Assembly (NCBI GenBank): GCA_021804305.1
Contig: JAJZKF010000033.1
Location: 1 to 6,296 of the forward strand
Reading direction: 5' to 3'
DNA length: 6,296 bases
DNA from: Microcaldota archaeon
GTDB lineage: Archaea; Micrarchaeota; Micrarchaeia; Micrarchaeales; CABMGC01
The notes beneath the pieces were generated by a model. It ran no database searches. It saw only the letters and a list, made by a program, of their open reading frames with translations, and was not told the origin of the DNA. Shown here one piece after another: positions 4,970-6,296 of the stretch. The stretch's first letter is position 1; every line of letters begins with the position of its first letter. Position numbers and translations under genes: made by a program.

Positions 4970-6296
4970 CTATCTCATTGTGTCGTCTAATGGCGTGTTT
5001 TCCGCACCTCCTGCCTGCGAGGCTCCGTCCATTATCTGAAGGTCCACTATCCTGGAACCTCCGGCTACCTTCATCAACCTCACCCCCTTGGCCGCCCTTC
5101 CTGTTATCCTTATGGACTTGACAGGGAACGCTATCGCTATCCCATAGGAGTTTATCAGGACAGCCTTGCTGTCGTCTACCTTTGGGAGGAACTCAGTCTT
5201 TGCCACTCCTCCAGTCTTGTCACTTACCTTTATGTTTATTGTGCCTCCTCCTCCCCTGCCCTGGAGCCTGTACTTGTTAATGTCGGTGAGCTTTCCATAA
5301 CCTTTTTCTGTGACTGTAAGGATATGGCCTGTATCGTTGCCTGTTATGACTTTGAGTGCAGAGTCTCCGTCTCTCAGCTTTATCCCGCGCACCCCCATCC
5401 CGCTCCTGCCTATGGACCTTATCTCCTTCTCGTCAAATTTTATTATCTTGCCCTTCTTCGTGGCTATTATTATGTACCTGCTGTCAGAGTACGTCGTAAA
5501 GTCAACAAGCTCGTCTCCCCCTCTTATGTTGAGCGCGCGGACTCCGCCTGCCCGTGGATGGGAGAACAGGGAAGCCCTGACCTTCTTCAAGAGCCCCTTC
5601 TTGGTCAGGAACAGCATGCTCGACCTCTCAAAGTCCTTTATGTTGAATATCCCGATTATCCTCTCGTCTTTGATGTCGAGCAGGTTGACTATCGCCTTGC
5701 CTTCCGCATACCTGCTTCCTTCAGGAATTTTGTATATCCTCAGCCAGTATACCCTTCCTTTGTCGGATACGCAGATGACGTAATCCCGGGTGTAACCATT
5801 GAGCATCTGCTTCACGTAGTCGCTCTCCTTCAGGTTGATGACAACCACGCCTCTGCCCCCCCTGCCCTGCTCCTTGTACTCCTTGACGTCAAGCCTCTTC
5901 ACATATCCTGAGTTTGTGAGTATCACAGTAACCTTCTGGTTCACTATCATCTCTTCATCGCTCACGTCTTCAACCTCGCTGCTGCTGATGATCTTTGTCC
6001 TTCTTGGCCTGCCGAACTCTTTCTTTACCTCCAGAGTCTCCTTCCTTATTATGCCGTCGACCTTCTCAGGGTCTGCGAGCACACCAGAATAATACCCTAT
6101 CCTCTCCTCCAGATCCCTCTTCTCATTTGTAAGCGAGTCAAACTCAAGGTGCGTGAGTCTTGACAGCTTCATGTCAAGTATCGCGTTAGCCTGCTTCTCG
6201 CTTATGCCATACTTATGCATAAGGCCATCGCGTGCCTCCTTCACCTCCCTGCTCTTCTTTATCAGGGTGACTATCTCGTCAATCTTCTCTAAGATC
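4970..6296 (-). CDS. gyrA: DNA gyrase subunit A, C-terminal part (5' end beyond window)
   Basis: The frame is open to the right edge, so about 441 C-terminal residues are visible and the catalytic tyrosine region lies outside. The first visible part, ILEKIDEIVTLIKKSREVKEARDGL and then GISEKQANAILDMKLSRL, is the end of the breakage-reunion core. From about 5940 to 5030 comes the beta-pinwheel that wraps DNA. I count six blade-like repeats, for example VTVILTNSGYVKRL, YVICVSDKGRVYWL, MLFLTKKGLLKKV and YIIIATKKGKIIKF. The GyrA box, classically QRRGGKG, reads QGRGGRG (5849-5869), and a second copy QGRGGGG lies at 5243-5263. A canonical box favours gyrase over topoisomerase IV. A short Gly/Ala-containing tail with a few acidic residues ends the protein. 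Gyrase uses ATP to introduce negative supercoils; archaeal gyrases are generally held to come from Bacteria. gyrB is not in the window. Confidence 0.93.
   Translation of the reverse strand, partial: ILEKIDEIVTLIKKSREVKEARDGLMHKYGISEKQANAILDMKLSRLTHLEFDSLTNEKRDLEERIGYYSGVLADPEKVDGIIRKETLEVKKEFGRPRRTKIISSSEVEDVSDEEMIVNQKVTVILTNSGYVKRLDVKEYKEQGRGGRGVVVINLKESDYVKQMLNGYTRDYVICVSDKGRVYWLRIYKIPEGSRYAEGKAIVNLLDIKDERIIGIFNIKDFERSSMLFLTKKGLLKKVRASLFSHPRAGGVRALNIRGGDELVDFTTYSDSRYIIIATKKGKIIKFDEKEIRSIGRSGMGVRGIKLRDGDSALKVITGNDTGHILTVTEKGYGKLTDINKYRLQGRGGGGTINIKVSDKTGGVAKTEFLPKVDDSKAVLINSYGIAIAFPVKSIRITGRAAKGVRLMKVAGGSRIVDLQIMDGASQAGGAENTPLDDTMR

Noticed and set aside
5324..5911. Long plus-strand frame of 195 codons
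   Set aside because: It is antisense to the gyrA pinwheel region, which is unmistakable; a codon-bias shadow.

Overview
The window looks archaeal, probably from a small-genome DPANN-type lineage such as Micrarchaeota; the lineage is inferred from gene content and moderate GC, not proven. The archaeal diagnosis rests on a/eIF2 alpha, ribosomal protein L44e, transcription factor E (TFE), a GINS subunit, TATA-type promoter boxes, Shine-Dalgarno sites of the GGTGATC type, and tRNA genes with no encoded CCA.

Layout. Positions 1-109 are a short upstream region with a TATA-like box. A plus-strand DUF92-family membrane protein follows (119-769). Everything else lies on the minus strand. Read in transcription order from the right edge it is: the C-terminal part of DNA gyrase subunit A (4970-6296, cut by the window edge), TFE (4193-4927), initiator tRNA-Met (4112-4186), a 200-bp intergenic region (3912-4111), the GINS subunit Gins51 (3414-3884), L44e (3123-3404), a/eIF2 alpha (2342-3118), a PAC2-family protein (1575-2345), tRNA-Gly(CCC) (1495-1567), and an unrecognised cysteine-rich protein (811-1425) that converges on the DUF92 gene.

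How the genes fit together. gins51, rpl44e, aif2a and pac2 are packed with gaps of 9, 4 and -4 nt, so they are almost certainly one operon. It is a compact form of a known archaeal replication-translation neighbourhood. The rps27e and nop10 genes often found in that cluster are missing from the two junctions where they would be expected. Both tRNA genes begin only 6-7 nt after the stop codon of a protein gene and have no visible TATA box of their own. This suggests mRNA-tRNA co-transcripts, with RNase P forming the mRNA 3' end. TFE has a long, very basic N-terminal extension, two in-frame starts with an identical ribosome-binding site, and a zinc ribbon in which the fourth cysteine is replaced.

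I see no CRISPR array, transposon, prophage or defence system. The most unusual items are the TFE gene, the stop-codon/tRNA junctions, the structured 3986-4080 intergenic segment and the orphan protein.
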